Assembly: GCA_003116995.1 (NCBI GenBank)
Contig: BDSL01000013.1
Span: 62,001-126,000, forward strand
Reading direction: 5' to 3'
Origin: Yamagishiella unicocca
Lineage: Eukaryota > Chlorophyta > Chlorophyceae > Chlamydomonadales > Volvocaceae
Length of the DNA: 64,000 bases
Under the pieces are notes generated by a model that saw only the letters and a program-made list of their open reading frames with translations, did no database searches and had not been told where the DNA came from. Positions 9,407 to 21,129 of this stretch are shown here, piece by piece (position 1 is the stretch's first letter; each line of letters starts with the position of its first letter). The translations under genes and the position numbers were made by a program.

Positions 9407-12400
9407 TTACGCTGCCCGCCGTATCCTGTGCAGCACGATGCGGTCCGCCGTGTGCGGGTCCTCCAGGGGCGCCAGGTGGTGGAAGCGCACCCCGCTGTCC
9501 CGCCAGCAGCCCAGCGCCTCCACCTGCAGGGCCCCCTCCGCAGCCGCCCGCAGGAACAGCTCCAGAGTCGCGGGGTTGCGGCGCAGGGTGGCAATGTACG
9601 CCTCCGGCCCTCCGTCCCTCCCCGCCTCCCTTCCCCCCTCCGGCCCCCCTCCGGCCCCCGCTGCTGTCTGCTCCTGGCCCAGCAGTCGCACCAGCAGCGC
9701 CACCAGCAGGGGCACCACCTCTGTGGCGGCAGGCGTTGAATGGGACCAACAGTGTGCCGCGTTATTACGTATACCGGTATCATGAGACCGGAAAGACATG
9801 CAACAAAACCCGGGGTGTGGGTGTGGCCTGGGTCCGGCACTGCGCTGGGAGCTGAAGGCGGAACCCTGGCTGGGCTCCGAGACCTCCCACCTGGCTGGGC
9901 TCCGAGACCTCCCACCTGGCTGGGCTCCGAGACCTCCCACCTGGCTGGGCTCCGAGACCTCCCACATGGCTGAGCTCCGAGACCTCCCACCTGGCTGGGC
10001 TCCGAGACCTCCCGCCCGCGGTCCCCGCCTGGAGCTGGAGGTGCATGCTGCTGAGGCTGCAAAGCACGCGCCTGGCTAGGGGCCCCCTCCCCGCATACAC
10101 ATCGTCCGAGGCCCCTCCCCCGGCCGCACCTGGGTCGTACAGTACGTCAGACGCCAGCACGACGTCACAGCCCAGCCCCCCCGCAGGCAGGGGCTCCTCC
10201 CAGGCCAGCCGGCAGACCGCCACACCCTGCTTGCCGGGAGGGGGGGAGGACAGTAGGCAGCGGATGATGTGTTGGGTGCGGTAGGGCGGGTCGGTAGGTC
10301 GGGATGGGAGGTGCGGGTGGTTGGGTTAGCCCTCCCCCCCTAAACCCCCTGCCGCAGCCCCACCCCCGGAGCCCCACCTGCCGCACCCCCCCTCCCCCTT
10401 CGCGGAGTCTCTTTAAACCCCCTCCCCCATGCGCCCACTATCCTGTCGTTTTCGTGTCACCGGTTTTCACGCCACATCCCCCGCAACCCCGCCACACTTC
10501 CCATGTTCCGTAACCGGGTCTTTTCGCCCCCCTCCCGGACTCCCTGCCGCAACCCCCTCCCGGGCTCCCTGCCGCAACCGCCTCCCAACCCGGTGGATTC
10601 GTGGATTACCCTTTACCCCCTCCCAACCCACCTGCTGCAGCCCCGCCAGCTGCTCCGCCCCACTGCACTCCACCACGTCGCAGCCCAGACCGTTAAGTCG
10701 CAGGTTCGAGGCGCAGTTGGAAGCTGCTGCATCGCTGCCGTCTGTAGCTGCCACCAGCGCCGCCCCCGCCCGGTGCGCCGCCACCGCCACCAGGCCCGCC
10801 CCGCAGCCCAGCTCCAGCACGCGGCGACCTGTCTAGGCGGCCGGGGGGCGGGGAGTCGGACGTGGCGGGCAACACGCGGCGGAGGGGCATGGGCGTCGAG
10901 CGCACCCGCAGGCAGGTGCCGGGAGGGGGGGGGCATTGAGGAGCTGGGTGCGGGGGAGCCGCCAGGTGTGCATGGACGCACCCCACCAGACCCGTAAACC
11001 AGAGTAACGACGCAAACACCACCAAATTCTCACCCCCCCAACCCCCAACTCCCAACCCCCAACCTCCAACTCCCGACCCCCGACTTCCGAACCCCCAACT
11101 ACCAACCCCCAATCCCCCAGGCCGAGGCCAGCCACCCGCCCCCCAGCCACCCACCCGCTACCAGCTCCGGTCGCCCCAGCAGCCACTGCGCCAGGGCGAA
11201 GCTCGCCTCCCAGTCGTGACAGCCGGTGCTGCCCGCAAGCATGTTGTCCGACACCCGCAGTGTCACCAGCCCGCACAGCCCCAAGCTGGCGGCCGCAGAC
11301 GCCTCCAGCTGACAGCCAGCACCGGCAGCGCGATTATCACCACCACCACCACCACCCTCGGTGTCGGCGCCACTTCCACCACCTGCCCCTGCACCTGCTG
11401 CGCCTCCACCGCCACCGCCACCACCACTACCGCCGCCGGGACAGCCCTCGCCGCTGCCCGCTGTCCGGCCTCGCTCCGAGTCGGCCTGGCCGGCCGGCGG
11501 CGGCTCCGAAACCCAGCTGCCACCCCGCCCGCTGCTGATGCCACTGACGTTGCTGGTGCTGCTGCTACAGCTGCACTCAAGTGCTGCAGGCCGTTGGTCT
11601 AGGCCGCCCGACGGCGCTGCTGCAGCAGGTGCCGGCGATGCCGCCACCGCCGGGCCGTGTGCGGGCCCAGGAGAGTGAGGCGCAGGAGGGGAAGAGTGAG
11701 GCGCAGGAGGGGAAGAGTGAGGCGCAGGAGGGGGAGGGGGACGGGGAGGGGGAGGGGGCAAGTCCTCCGCCGCTGCGGCTGGCGCGCTGCTCGCAGGAGA
11801 AGGTGGCGCAGTGGCGGCTGGTCGCGCTGCAGCCTGCGGGCGCACTGCGGTTAGCCCGCAGCAGCAGCGGCAGCAGCAGCAGCAGTTGGGCGTTGGGGGC
11901 ACAACCGCCGTTCCTTACCTCGGCAGTCGACAGAACCGGGAACGAAGGGACGACCCGGGAGGCCGGTGGGACGGCAGCCGGCGTGGAGGCGGGCATGGGC
12001 GGCAGCCATGTGTACGGTGTAGTGTGAACGCCGTACGACACAAGACTGGGGCGCAAGGAGGCCATGCGGCGGTGTGTATGTGCCGCCGAGGGGTGGTGCC
12101 ATGCCGCGCCGCTGGCGCCCACGCGCTCTTTGGTCCCCCGCCCCCCGCCCCGCCCCCCGCCCCCCGCCCCCCGCCCCCTGCCCCCCTGGCCCCCGCCCCA
12201 CCTGCCCCCCTAGCCCCCCTAGCCCCCCTAGCCCCCCTGGCCCGCCCCACCTGCCGCCCCAAGTGCCGCTGCCAGGCAGGCCACGTGGCGCTGAGTGACC
12301 CCCGCAGGCAGCGGAGGAACCTGGGGGGTAGGCCCGGGCAGCGGAGGTGCCGCTCCAGGGAGGCTGCCGCTGCTGCTGCTGCTCGGTGCCGTCGTCGGGC

Positions 12401-13057
12401 CGTATGCGAACGTCTTGAACAGCCAGCCAGCGCTGCCCCCGAGTGGGCCCTGCAGCGTCACAGCCACTCAGGAGGTGTCAAGAGCCGCTGACCGACCCCC
12501 GGGTCGGTGGCGTGCGTCACACCGCCACGTCAGAGGACGGACGGGCCCTGCCACGTCACCAGCCGCAAGTCTTTGCAGTCGTGTGCGGCACGCCACCGAC
12601 GCCCCGCCTCACCGTCTCAGTGTCTACATCATCGGTGCCTTCGATCAGCGCCAACCCATACGCATCCGCCAGCTCGTCCGCCGCCGCCAACCTTCTGGAT
12701 TCTACCTCCACCAGCAACCGCTTCAACAGGCTTTGTCGATAGCGAGGCCTCAGCCCCAACAACGCCAGCACTGGGTCGTGGTTGATAAGAGTTAGGAAGG
12801 CGCGCTGTGCGTTTTCATCCAGCGGGTCGGGGGCAGCATCGCAGTCGGCGTCGCCGCTGTCGGTGACGGAGGCGGGAGGCGGGAGGCTCTTGAGGCGCTC
12901 TATGACCTGAAGGTGACGGTACAATAGCTATATAGTTGGCGATAGGATGCCTGAAAGATCGGTACCAGAAGACTGCGCTAACCTGCGGTGCTGGGACGGC
13001 GCTGCGCAGCATGCACACTATAGGCCACCATGCGGTGGCGGCATTGAAAGTCTCCAT
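9407..13057 (-). CDS. FAM86/EEF2KMT-type protein-lysine methyltransferase, 7 exons, 621 aa
   Basis: Exons on the minus strand are 13057-12983, 12906-12613, 12449-12251, 11844-11155, 10828-10632, 10226-10130 and 9720-9407. Residues 65-115 resemble the FAM86 N-terminal domain (HDPVLALLGLRPRYRQSLLK). VTLRVSDNMLAGSTGCHDW near 385-403 leads into the class I methyltransferase fold. SAM motif I is VLELGCGAGL at about 423-432, followed by ATDGSD, and the post-II motif is DVVLASDVLYDP near 506-517. Human EEF2KMT, which methylates elongation factor 2, has about 330 residues; the excess here is mainly a Ser/Pro/Ala/Gly-rich insert of about 230 residues between the two domains (exon 4). The closest family fit is FAM86, but substrate identity is inference. 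The gene diverges from MRPS33. Confidence 0.85.
9866..10015 (+). repeat. 25-bp minisatellite in the last FAM86-gene intron
   Basis: Six copies of a 25-bp unit containing GGCTGGGCTCCGAGACCTCC, with few differences. It lies in the intron between exons 6 and 7. Confidence 0.95.
10502..10524 (+). repeat. Dispersed 3' motif, antisense to the FAM86-type gene
   Basis: The core GTAACCGGGTCTTTT matches the motif at 53022-53044 at 19 of 23 positions. Both are preceded by ACTTCCCATGT-type sequence. It lies in the intron between exons 5 and 6 of the minus-strand gene, so it is inverted relative to transcription. Confidence 0.55.
11673..11735 (-). repeat. In-frame 21-bp repeat coding for SPPAPHS
   Basis: Three near-identical 21-bp copies lie inside exon 4 of the FAM86-type gene and encode a seven-residue Pro-rich unit. 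Because the unit is a multiple of three, copy-number change would preserve the frame. Confidence 0.8.
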
Positions 13058-13329
13058 CACATTTAGCTTGCACTCTCCTTTCAAGATCGCTGCATAACCC
13101 ATACACGGCTGGCTGATAACTAGTGACGCAGAATGTGCAGCTTGCATGCATACATTCGTACGTCTACCGGTACTGCACCGTGCTCAAGTTCCTAGTTGCG
13201 CATGTACTTTAATTCTCATGTCCGATGAACTCAGTAGATCTAATCCTGAGCACGCCAAGTTCCTGTTGCTGATAGCCGTATTGTGACTACCGGTAGCCAG
13301 GTTTTCTTCCAAGCGCTTCCCATCCTGTA
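13058..13329. promoter_or_regulatory. Bidirectional promoter of the FAM86-type gene and MRPS33
   Basis: Only 272 bp separate the two divergent start codons. The region is AT-richer than its flanks. I see no TATA box at a usable distance from either ATG. Confidence 0.5.
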
Positions 13330-14915
13330 ATGTCTCCCAGTCGAAGATGTATGCATAGAGTTGGTCATCTGCAATGGGGAGCCAGTACGGTCCTGCACTC
13401 GGGATGGCGCAATCAACTTGCTGCGGCTTTGCCGTTTACCGTCGAATGCGCTCCCAGCACAAGTGGACGACCCATTGGAGAATCATGGAATGCAACACCT
13501 ATGACCTTTCGGGAATACTCGTCGTCCGCTGACAAGAATGCACCGTCATCGACAGCTCGGGCAGGCAAGGTAGGCGGCAGACCCATGCCGTTACGGTGTT
13601 AATATGTTCCTTATATTAGGGGAAAGCGAGGCTGTCATCCCCTGCTCTACCTAGTTACCCCTTCCAAACCTCCAAACCGCCCTCCTCCTCACCTCCGCCC
13701 TGCCCCCTATCGATGTCACTATCGCTGCTCATGCTCATCAATGTGTTCCCGAATTCCCCACCTTACGCTGCCCGACTCATCCGCATACGCCCCCACATAC
13801 AGCTCACCCAGCGCGCAGGGGACGCGCCGGCAGTAGGACTCGCCGCCGCGTCGGCCGCGGCACCGGCCGGAGCGCAGGTCTCTCGCGCCGCAACACCGTC
13901 CACCGCGTCTCCGGCCGCACCCTTCTACTCCGGTCTCGCCCAGCGCTACCCGGACCCTGACGTGGTACCCGAGGAAGTGCTGCGGCGCCTCCGCAACGAG
14001 CTGTTCGGCAGGCCCGTACGGTTAGGGGAGACTACGGGCCGGCGTGCCTTAGCTCGGCCGCTCCAGGGGCGGGTGCTGGCGGACTGGTACTTCATGCCGC
14101 CCTCCGAGGTGCCGGGCTTCCACAACGAGGAGCGCGAGTAGTGAGTAGGGCGGGCGGGCGGCAGGGCGGGAGGGCAGTGCAGGGGGGCCGGGCGGGCGGC
14201 GTGGGCAGCAGTGGGGGGGGACGGGGGACGGCAGTGGGGGTGGGGGGAGAGCAGGCGGGCGGCGGGGGCAGCAGTGCGGGTTGGTGCGTGGCGAGTGCCG
14301 AGGCTGAGCACGCTGCCGTGTGGCGGGATCCGAAATTCGAATTTTCGCGGCGTGGGGCCCGGGCCGAGGCGGGGGCGACGAATGGCGAGTGCGGTGCCGA
14401 GTGCGGGTGTTAATGATCCTGCGGCTGTGCGTGCGGGGTGGGCGGGTCGGACTTGTGCAGGGGTGTGATACCGCTGCATAATTGCGGTCAGGCGGCCTTT
14501 GGGGGCTGTCTGTGCCTTCGGGCCCCGCTAGCTAGGTGCAGCAGAGCGCCTGGGTGAGGCACGTGATGGAGCCATTCCTCCAGGCACACGGGCAGCTGGG
14601 CCCACTGCTTTGGTGTTTCCCGGTGCAGCCCCCCCTGGATTGGCCCTATGATCTCTTGTCTTGCTGTTGCTCCGAAGCGCTGAATGCAGTTCGAAACAGC
14701 TGTCGTGGCTATCCCAACCTCTGTGATATCATCCCCTCGGCCGTGGATTCTCGGATTCTCTTATCAAAACCCCCAACCCAACCCCCGCTCGTCCCTTTCC
14801 TCCCCCGCACAGCGAGCTGAGCAAGGCGCTGAATCGGCGCCACCGCAAGGACGAGGCGGCGGAGGGCGGCGAGGAGGCGGCGGGCGGCAAGGCGGGCGGC
14901 AAGAAGAAAAAGTGA
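13330..14915 (+). CDS. MRPS33: Mitochondrial small-subunit ribosomal protein S33 precursor, 3 exons, 226 aa
   Basis: Exons are 13330-13569, 13803-14140 and 14813-14915, and the phases close. The N-terminus is a Ser/Arg-rich presequence ending in MTFREYSSS, matching the plant-type processing motif R-x-Tyr/Phe followed by Ser, with a predicted cut after Tyr63. The conserved core, about residues 145-210, reads RRLRNELFG, then TTGRRALARPLQGRVLADWY, then a basic helix ALNRRHRKD. This matches the mS33/Rsm27 pattern (a small-FG helix, the GR..L..PL.G...aYY segment, and a Lys-rich tail, here GGKAGGKKKK). Most mS33 proteins have 85-110 residues; the extra length is presequence and an Ala-rich spacer. 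Exon 1 is inferred from splice phase and the processing motif. A TGTAA at 15007 is the likely poly(A) signal. Confidence 0.8.
14741..14763 (+). repeat. Dispersed GTGGATTC motif (MRPS33 intron 2)
   Basis: It contains GTGGATTCTCGGATTCTC and matches 53463-53485 in a J-protein intron at 22 of 23 positions. A weaker relative, GTGGATTCGTGGATTA, is near 10600. This one lies about 50 nt before the acceptor of exon 3. Confidence 0.7.
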
Positions 14916-15006
14916 TGGAGCGTGTGGTGGTGTAGTCCCCCCCTCCGGGTATTGTTTGCAGTTCCCTCCGGGAGGGGCTTTGATACTGGCATACTGCGAA
15001 TTCTGC

Positions 15007-15011
15007 TGTAA
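15007..15011 (+). terminator. TGTAA poly(A)-type signal for MRPS33
   Basis: TGTAA lies about 92 nt after the MRPS33 stop codon, the expected position for a chlorophycean poly(A) signal. Confidence 0.5.
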
Positions 15012-15907
15012 TTTTTGGTGGCGGGCTCTTGGGGGGAGGCACTGGGGTTCGCAAAGGCCCAAGTGGATACGGCTCCGTCCCCCCCCGCAGCGAGTGCGCC
15101 CTCATGTGCCCCCATGTAACTGCGCCTTCCCTAGTGCTGTGTTGGCTGCCAGCTCTGTGAGGCTCCTCCACCCCCGTATATGCCGTACAACGCTGAGGGT
15201 TAATTGAGACACCCCGCGCTGCAGCACCCCCCCGCAGTAGCACCGCACATCAACCCAAAACGCGCATGCCAGTAGTGTAGTCGCTCGAGCTGCTGGAAGC
15301 GTAGGGTAGGCCTTCAGTTGCACGCACACAAGTTGATCGCGCGGATAGCTGGCAGCAGCAGTGCACCGGCTGCGAAGACCTCAAATGCGTCAGCGGCGGT
15401 GACGCGGGGTTGGGGGTTGGCAATACACACACAAGCTCCCGAGTAGGGGGCGGCGCTCCCGAGTGAAGGCGGCGGGCTTACCAGGACGCGGCGCAGTGGC
15501 CCGGTAGAGCAGCGGCGAGGTATGGAGTCAACTTGACTCAGTCAAGTGGTGCGGTGTAATGTCCCCTCGCGACTGGCGGGCATCAACGCCACGGAGTCAT
15601 TACACCACCGCCACCGGCCATCACACTCGGGATGCGAACTCCGAGCAGCCATACTACATACTACTTGTGTGGAATAGCCACGACGCCCTGCGGGGGGGCA
15701 GCCCGGGGGGGTGTTGCGTCGCCCCTGACACGGCCCCCCCCCCTCGCACACCGGTACCCTCCGGGCCTCCCCCGGCTCCTGGCAGCAGACCAGCCAATGA
15801 GCTGCCCGCCATCACAAACACAGTCGGACAGAGCAGCTGGGCGGCGCGAGGGGGAGCTAGCATGGCGCTAAAACGAATAAACTAGCGAGCGGCTGCAAAC
15901 GAGGCGT

Positions 15908-16114
15908 ATGTATGCATCGACACTTAGCGCCCCAAGCACGGGCGAAAACAACAACACTACCTCAAGAGCTGCGGAGCTGCTGCAGGCGGACGATGATAGC
16001 AATGAATATTGGGAGTCCCAGCAGGCATCAGAGCGGTTTCGCCGCTGCTCGGAGCAATCCCCACCACGTGCGTTCTCAATCCCACCCCCACCACCACCCC
16101 CACCAAAGCGGTAG
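15908..16114 (+). CDS. Small hydrophilic ORF, 68 aa, doubtful
   Basis: An ATG-initiated frame encodes an Asn/Ser/Glu-rich stretch (ENNNTTSRAAELLQADDD) and ends in a Pro run before PPKR and a stop. Composition is protein-like, but there is no recognised family, no clear promoter and no splice support. It could equally be chance, or part of an antisense transcript. Confidence 0.2.
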   Translation: MYASTLSAPSTGENNNTTSRAAELLQADDDSNEYWESQQASERFRRCSEQSPPRAFSIPPPPPPPPKR

Positions 16115-16918
16115 TTGATCACATCATCGAAAACGAGCAGCGCGCCCTTCACAATGCCCCCTTCCGACACCTCACCACAACGCACCGGACTTAGGCACCA
16201 CGAGGCCTTTCCTCCCCTCCTCGAGGCCTTCCCCCCCCCCCTCCCCTCCTTTCGGAGTGGAGCTCGCAACGCACCACACTGCCGCCGCTACAGTGCCAGC
16301 GACCGACCCCCCCTGCCCTCCGCGGCCGCAGTACCACCTCCACGTGCTACCCGGCGGCCGCTCCGAAACTCCGCCCCCCCCTCACATGTCAGTGCCGATC
16401 CACGAGCTATCCTCTCATCCCCCCCCCGCGTGAAGGCGCCTACGCCGTACCCACTGGGCCCCAGACACAAGCTGCTTGGGTAGTACGACAGCACCCGTTG
16501 CTGACGTGGCTGCGACGCTGCCGCTGGCTCCCCCGGCGAAACCCCTGACCGCACACACCGTCTTGCGGCTCACCTAACATCACATCACCATCCAAACGCT
16601 GGACAGGTTCATCTCTAAGCGCCCCCCCCCTACGCAAACCGCCTGCTTGCTTGCAGCGTCAGGAGCCTCGGCGCCCCTCCCTCCGCGACCTCTCTTCAGT
16701 CCACCGTTTGAACTTTGGAGCCCCGCCACCAGCCTCGGCACCACACGTCACCGCGACAGCGCGAATCGCGGTGCCGCGGCTGACTGACCGGCCGGGTCAT
16801 CTGGCTGGTCGGCTGGCCGTCCCCCCAGGCCCCTTCCTCTCGTATCCTCCACGGCATTCCCCCGCTGATCGCTGACACGCCCACGCAGCCTTGCGGCCCC
16901 GCCCCCGCGCGCCCCGAT

Positions 16919-17031
16919 ATGGGGCCCTGGCACCCCCCGACATGGGGCCCTGGCACCCCCCGACATGGGGCCCTGGTATCCCCCCAAATTGAGGTCCTGA
17001 CAGCCCCTGACATGGGGGTCCTGACAGCCCC
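16919..17031 (+). repeat. 23-bp minisatellite beyond the RING-CH gene 3' end
   Basis: About five decaying copies of a unit containing ATGGGGCCCTGGCACCCCCC. It lies just past the stop codon of the minus-strand RING-CH gene, within its 3' UTR or flank. Confidence 0.8.
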
Positions 17032-17070
17032 CCTTCCATACACAACATGGGCCTGCTCTGCTGCTGTCCC

Positions 17071-20000
17071 CTACTGCACTGTGCGCTGCAGCACCAGCAC
17101 CCTGTTGCCCTGCCGCGTGATGATCACCTCGCGCGGCATACCGTGGGCGCCCATCTGCGGGTGGCCGGCAGCGGCGGCCGCGTCAGCAGCGGCGTTGGCC
17201 AGGGCCATGGCTTGCAGGTTGGCGGCGGCCAGCTGCTGGGCCAGACGGTGGCGGTACAGGTCGAACGCAACGCGGCTGCGGGTCGTCAGGAGGAGGGAGG
17301 GGGGGAGGGGGGTTGTGAGGAAAACCCGTGTACGCGGGGTGAGGGGGTGCAGTGAGAGGGGCGAAGTAGGGGAGGGAGACGGAGGTGGGGAGGGAGACGG
17401 AGGAGGAGGGGGGGCTGACGGTGGGGTTGCAGGTAGGACGAAGAGGAGCACCTCGCAGCAACTAAGTGGACAAGGACAAGGCAGCTGAAAGGCAGCTGCG
17501 TGCCGCCACCCACCGCGCCAGGCACCTCGTAGTACTGCTACTCCCCCCGCCATAAGCCCCACCGGACGCAGCACCACCGCCTCGCCCCCGCCCTGGCAGC
17601 ACCGCCCCAACCTGCCGCCTTTGTCACTCGGTCACTTACAGGACGAGGTAGATCGGCAGCACCACCAGCAGCACCTGCCAGAGCGTCATCTGGAGGGGAA
17701 GGGAACACAAGTGGGGGCGCGGGCGGGGTCGGGGGCTCGCGGATGTAGCTGGGGAGCTCTGTGCCTCTTGCTGTCGGCAGCACACGAGCCAACATGCCGC
17801 GGCCCTCAGCGACTGGAGCCTCCAGCTGTAGCCATCATGGCAGCACGGACACGGCTTTGCATGAGCAAGGGCCCCTTCCGCCACCATGAGGAAGGGCCCC
17901 TCCGCCACCATGAGGAAGGGCCCCTCCGCCACCATGAGGAAGGGCCCCTCCGCCACCATGAGGAAGGGCCCCTCCGCCACCATGAGGAAGGGCCCCTCCG
18001 CCACTTTGCATCCCCCCTTGAAACCCTTGCACCCACCATCCATGGCTCCTGGCGGCCCCGCTTGGAGATGACGGTGACGTAGATGATGGCGAACAGCAGC
18101 AACAGCAGGATGAGCGCGTACGACCTGGGGGGAGGGGAGGGGAGGGAGGCAGGGGGTGGCGGGTTGATAACCGGCCCAGGCGCCCGCCCAGATCCGTCCG
18201 ACTCCTAAATCCAAACCCCGATAGGCTGTACGGCATCACATTGGCAGCGGCCCTCGCCAACACCGCAAACTAGTCTCCATATCCACCCGCCTCACACCCT
18301 CTCTCCACCCACCCCTTCCCCCTCCCCCCACCCTCACCCTGACCCACCACATGTTGCGCCACTCGCACAGCGGCTGCGGCTCCATGTCCCTCGCGTCCCC
18401 CATCCCCACCCCCGCGGCCATCATGGCGGGGCCTCCGGGACCCGAGTGGTGCTGCAGCAGCGGCCCCATGGCGCCCGGGCCCAGGCCCACCCCCACAGGC
18501 ATGATGAAGATCGGCTGGCCGTCCGGGGTGCTGCGGCAGGGGGGCAGGGGGAGGGGGTTTGGGGAGGGGCAAGGAGGCAGGGGGGAAGTCAACCCGCAGG
18601 AAGGAGGGCGGGTGAGAGACCAAAGCCTCACCCCAGGGCAGGCGCACGAAGGAGACGGAGGCAGACGGTGGGGACGTGGGTGTATGGATCGGCCCCTGGT
18701 ACACTGGTACGAATCCCCGCCCACAACATTCCGCCCAACCCCTCCCCAACCCCTCCCCAAGCCCCCGGGTTTCCTCTCCGCCCGCCCCACGGGCCGTACG
18801 GCTCCACTCACGTGAGGCGCCGTATGGTCGACTGCGGCGCTGGCGGCGCTGGGGGTATGGACGCCGCCAGCTCGCTGCCGTACGGCTCTTTGTACATGGT
18901 GCCGCACAGCTCGCAGTGCACGGAGCGCTTCTCGATCACCCAGGTCTGATCGGCGGGGGGGCGAGGGGAGGAGGGGGGTTTTAAAAACCGGGGGGGGAGG
19001 GAGGGAGGGGGGGAGGGAGGGAAGGGGGGGGGGCAGGGACCGTCAGGGGACGGCACTCGGAAGGGGACGACACGCTCCGACGCATTGCACGGATGGTCCT
19101 AAGGCGAGGGCCTACGACGCAGCCGGCGGAGGTGTGACGATCATCCTACCGGGTGGGTCCTACGAGGCGGCGTATCGGCTAGGCTAGGATGCGGCTGGTG
19201 AGGGCGCCTGGCCAAGAGTATGTGTGCCAGACCACCAGGCGGGTGAAGGTAGTCGGAGAAACAGCAGGATGAGCGCGTACGACATGGCGGGGGGTTACGC
19301 GGCAAGGCAGCTCACAACCCCCCCGCCCTCCTACGTCGTTTACTAGGGCTTCTTCGCCACTCCCCGCCCCGCCCCGCCCCGCCCCGCCTCCCCCCTCCCT
19401 CCTACCCTGAGGCACGTCAGGTGCGCGTACGCCAGCGAACCGGTGCAGTGGCAGGCGGTGACCAGGTCCGACATGGGCTCAGCCAGCAGGCAGATGCGGC
19501 ACTCGGGGGCGAACCCGCCGAAACCCACCAGGCCGCCATTTGGGGGGGGCGGACAGGAAGAGGCATCGGAGCCCGCAGCCACCACAGCGCACCCCCCGGC
19601 AGCTGCTGCGGGCGAACCGCCGGAGAAGGAAGTCGACACGCGGGAGCTGATGACAGTCGGTGCAGGTGCGGACGCGGCAGCACCCCCGCCGGGACTCAAA
19701 TGCCCCCGACCGGAGCCGGCGATGGACGGCGAAGAGGGCGACAGCGGGTGGGAGATGGAGATCTGTCTTGAGCTAAGACGCGCTGGGGCTGGGGCCGGGG
19801 CCGCTGCAATAAGCGACGCAGACGGAGGATTGATAAACGGCGCGCCCCAGGGCGCCGTGCCGCTTTCCACTTGCGCATCAGTCGACCGCTCCGGCAGTTC
19901 GGCGGAGGCGCCGGGCTCAATGCGGGCGACTTGCCCTGACGTGATGGTGTTGGGGAGCGAGGTGTCTGTTTCTAGTAAAGTATGTGTCGCCGCGCTGTTG

Positions 20001-20098
20001 CCGGAACCACCGACTACAACAGCTGATGAGCTGTCCAGAGAACTCCGCAGCAAGGCTTCGCGGTGGCCCTGCTGCTTTTCGCCACGCTGGCCCGGCAT
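17071..20098 (-). CDS. RING-CH (MARCH-type) membrane E3 ubiquitin ligase, 6 exons, 450 aa
   Basis: Exons on the minus strand are 20098-19406, 18945-18812, 18530-18348, 18124-18037, 17689-17640 and 17275-17071. All junctions are GT-AG and the phases close. Residues 200-245 carry a C4HC3 RING-CH finger split by intron 1: CRIC, then ACHC, then AHLTC, then W, then CELC. Such fingers bind E2 enzymes. Two hydrophobic helices follow, at about 338-356 (SYALILLLLLFAIIYVTVI) and 369-383 (LWQVLLVVLPIYLVL), as in MARCH-family ligases of endomembranes. The first 195 residues are Ser/Ala/Pro-rich and probably disordered. The tail is an Ala-rich amphipathic helix. A TGACGTCA palindrome lies in the shared upstream region. 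The family call is firm; membrane address and substrate cannot be read. Confidence 0.88.
17881..18000 (+). repeat. 24-bp minisatellite in RING-CH intron 4
   Basis: Five near-perfect copies of a 24-bp unit containing CCACCATGAGGAAGGGCCCC. It lies in the intron between the two membrane-helix exons. Confidence 0.95.
19260..19283 (-). repeat. 24-bp copy of membrane-helix exon 4 inside RING-CH intron 1
   Basis: The 24 bp are identical to 18101-18124, the start of exon 4 (SYALILL), in the same orientation. The copy lacks an acceptor AG at the matching place, so it appears to be a non-functional exon fragment. Confidence 0.75.
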
Positions 20099-21129
20099 TT
20101 GGTATTGCTGGCCCCTTGAGGGCCCACTCCAGGACTACGGTATCGTTGAGAACCTTAAAGGAGGTAATAAATCAGCAGAGCTAGTGTGAGGGGCACCGTG
20201 GGAAGGAGCCGCGGAGTTGGAGGAAGGCCTCAAAGGCTCTCGAAACGCAAGAACGAACTAATAATGTGCCAACTTGCGTGAAGCTCACAATAACCACTGC
20301 GGTGATAAGAGAAATCAAACCGCGCTTATTGAGCTAGGTTGGTTTCCGTTCAGCGACTCGCCGTACAAGTTGACGCAGATGCCTTTCAATGCATATACGT
20401 TCCTCGCGCGCGTCTCCCAGCTAAGCTTCGAAACCAGCCCGTCCGTGAAGGACCAAACTGGCGCACGTGCTTAAGAGGGTCCGAGGAGCGACAGGCACCG
20501 ATACAATGAACGGGACCCGACGAGAGCCATAATCCAGATTTTATTGCGCAAATGTACACCTTATGGACAGTCTATAATGGCGCGTGGTAAATCTAGAATT
20601 TCTCGTCCTAGCCGCCGACAAAAACCCCTGTCCATCCTCCCAGCCTACACGGCCCCGGTTTCCCCAACTGCGCCGTTGTCGTGGTGATAGACTTCAGACC
20701 ACGAAGGTTTTCATGTATCAGGTTAAGCCGCAACTAGTAAGGATGCGATGACGGCGACGCGGCGGCTGTGACGTCAGCTGTCGCCTATACCCTGCAAGGC
20801 GGGCAGCCACGCAACCCTTGCCGCCTCTAGGCCGAACTCCGTGTGTCCTCACCGCCTCTATCCCTGAGTCCAACACCGACTGCCATCAAGATTAAGAAAA
20901 CCTGGCAGCCAGCTAGCGCCCGCGGTTGTCGGCGGAGTACGGCGGGGTAGGCTGCTGGCGGCGACGTCACCCCATCCGTGCCTCTGATCGTGCATCAGGT
21001 CCGAGGCAGTAGTGTGTGGCGCCCAAGGGGGGAGGCGTCGTGGTGGTCGCCGGGGGAGCTCCTGCGGGAGATTCGGCGGCGCTGCACTGGGCTGAAAGCG
21101 TACCGAGGGTGCAGCCCTAAAGCCCCGGT
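20099..21129. promoter_or_regulatory. Divergent intergenic region with a bZIP palindrome
   Basis: This 1.03-kb spacer holds the promoters and 5' UTRs of the RING-CH gene and the carrier gene. TGACGTCA, a perfect bZIP/CRE-type palindrome, is at 20770-20777. I see no other clear element and no coding exon. Confidence 0.45.

Larger units (their letters stand above)
14916..17070. other. Intergenic region with only weak coding signals
   Basis: MRPS33 (plus) and the RING-CH gene (minus) converge here. No recognisable protein is encoded. On the minus strand near 16210-16110 a short frame reading EGGIVKGALLVFDDVINYRF before a GTGGGG donor-like site could be an exon, but I found no partner exons. The plus strand has one small ORF (15908-16114). 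Confidence 0.35.

Noticed and set aside
12907..12924. Start of the methyltransferase at 12924
   Set aside because: The first codon there is TTG and the bases before 12906 form an intron acceptor; an ATG at 13057 with a phase-matching exon fits better.
17881..18000. CRISPR-like array (also considered at 47371, 9866 and 8819)
   Set aside because: Copies are directly adjacent with no unique spacers, in introns or 3' regions of nuclear genes.
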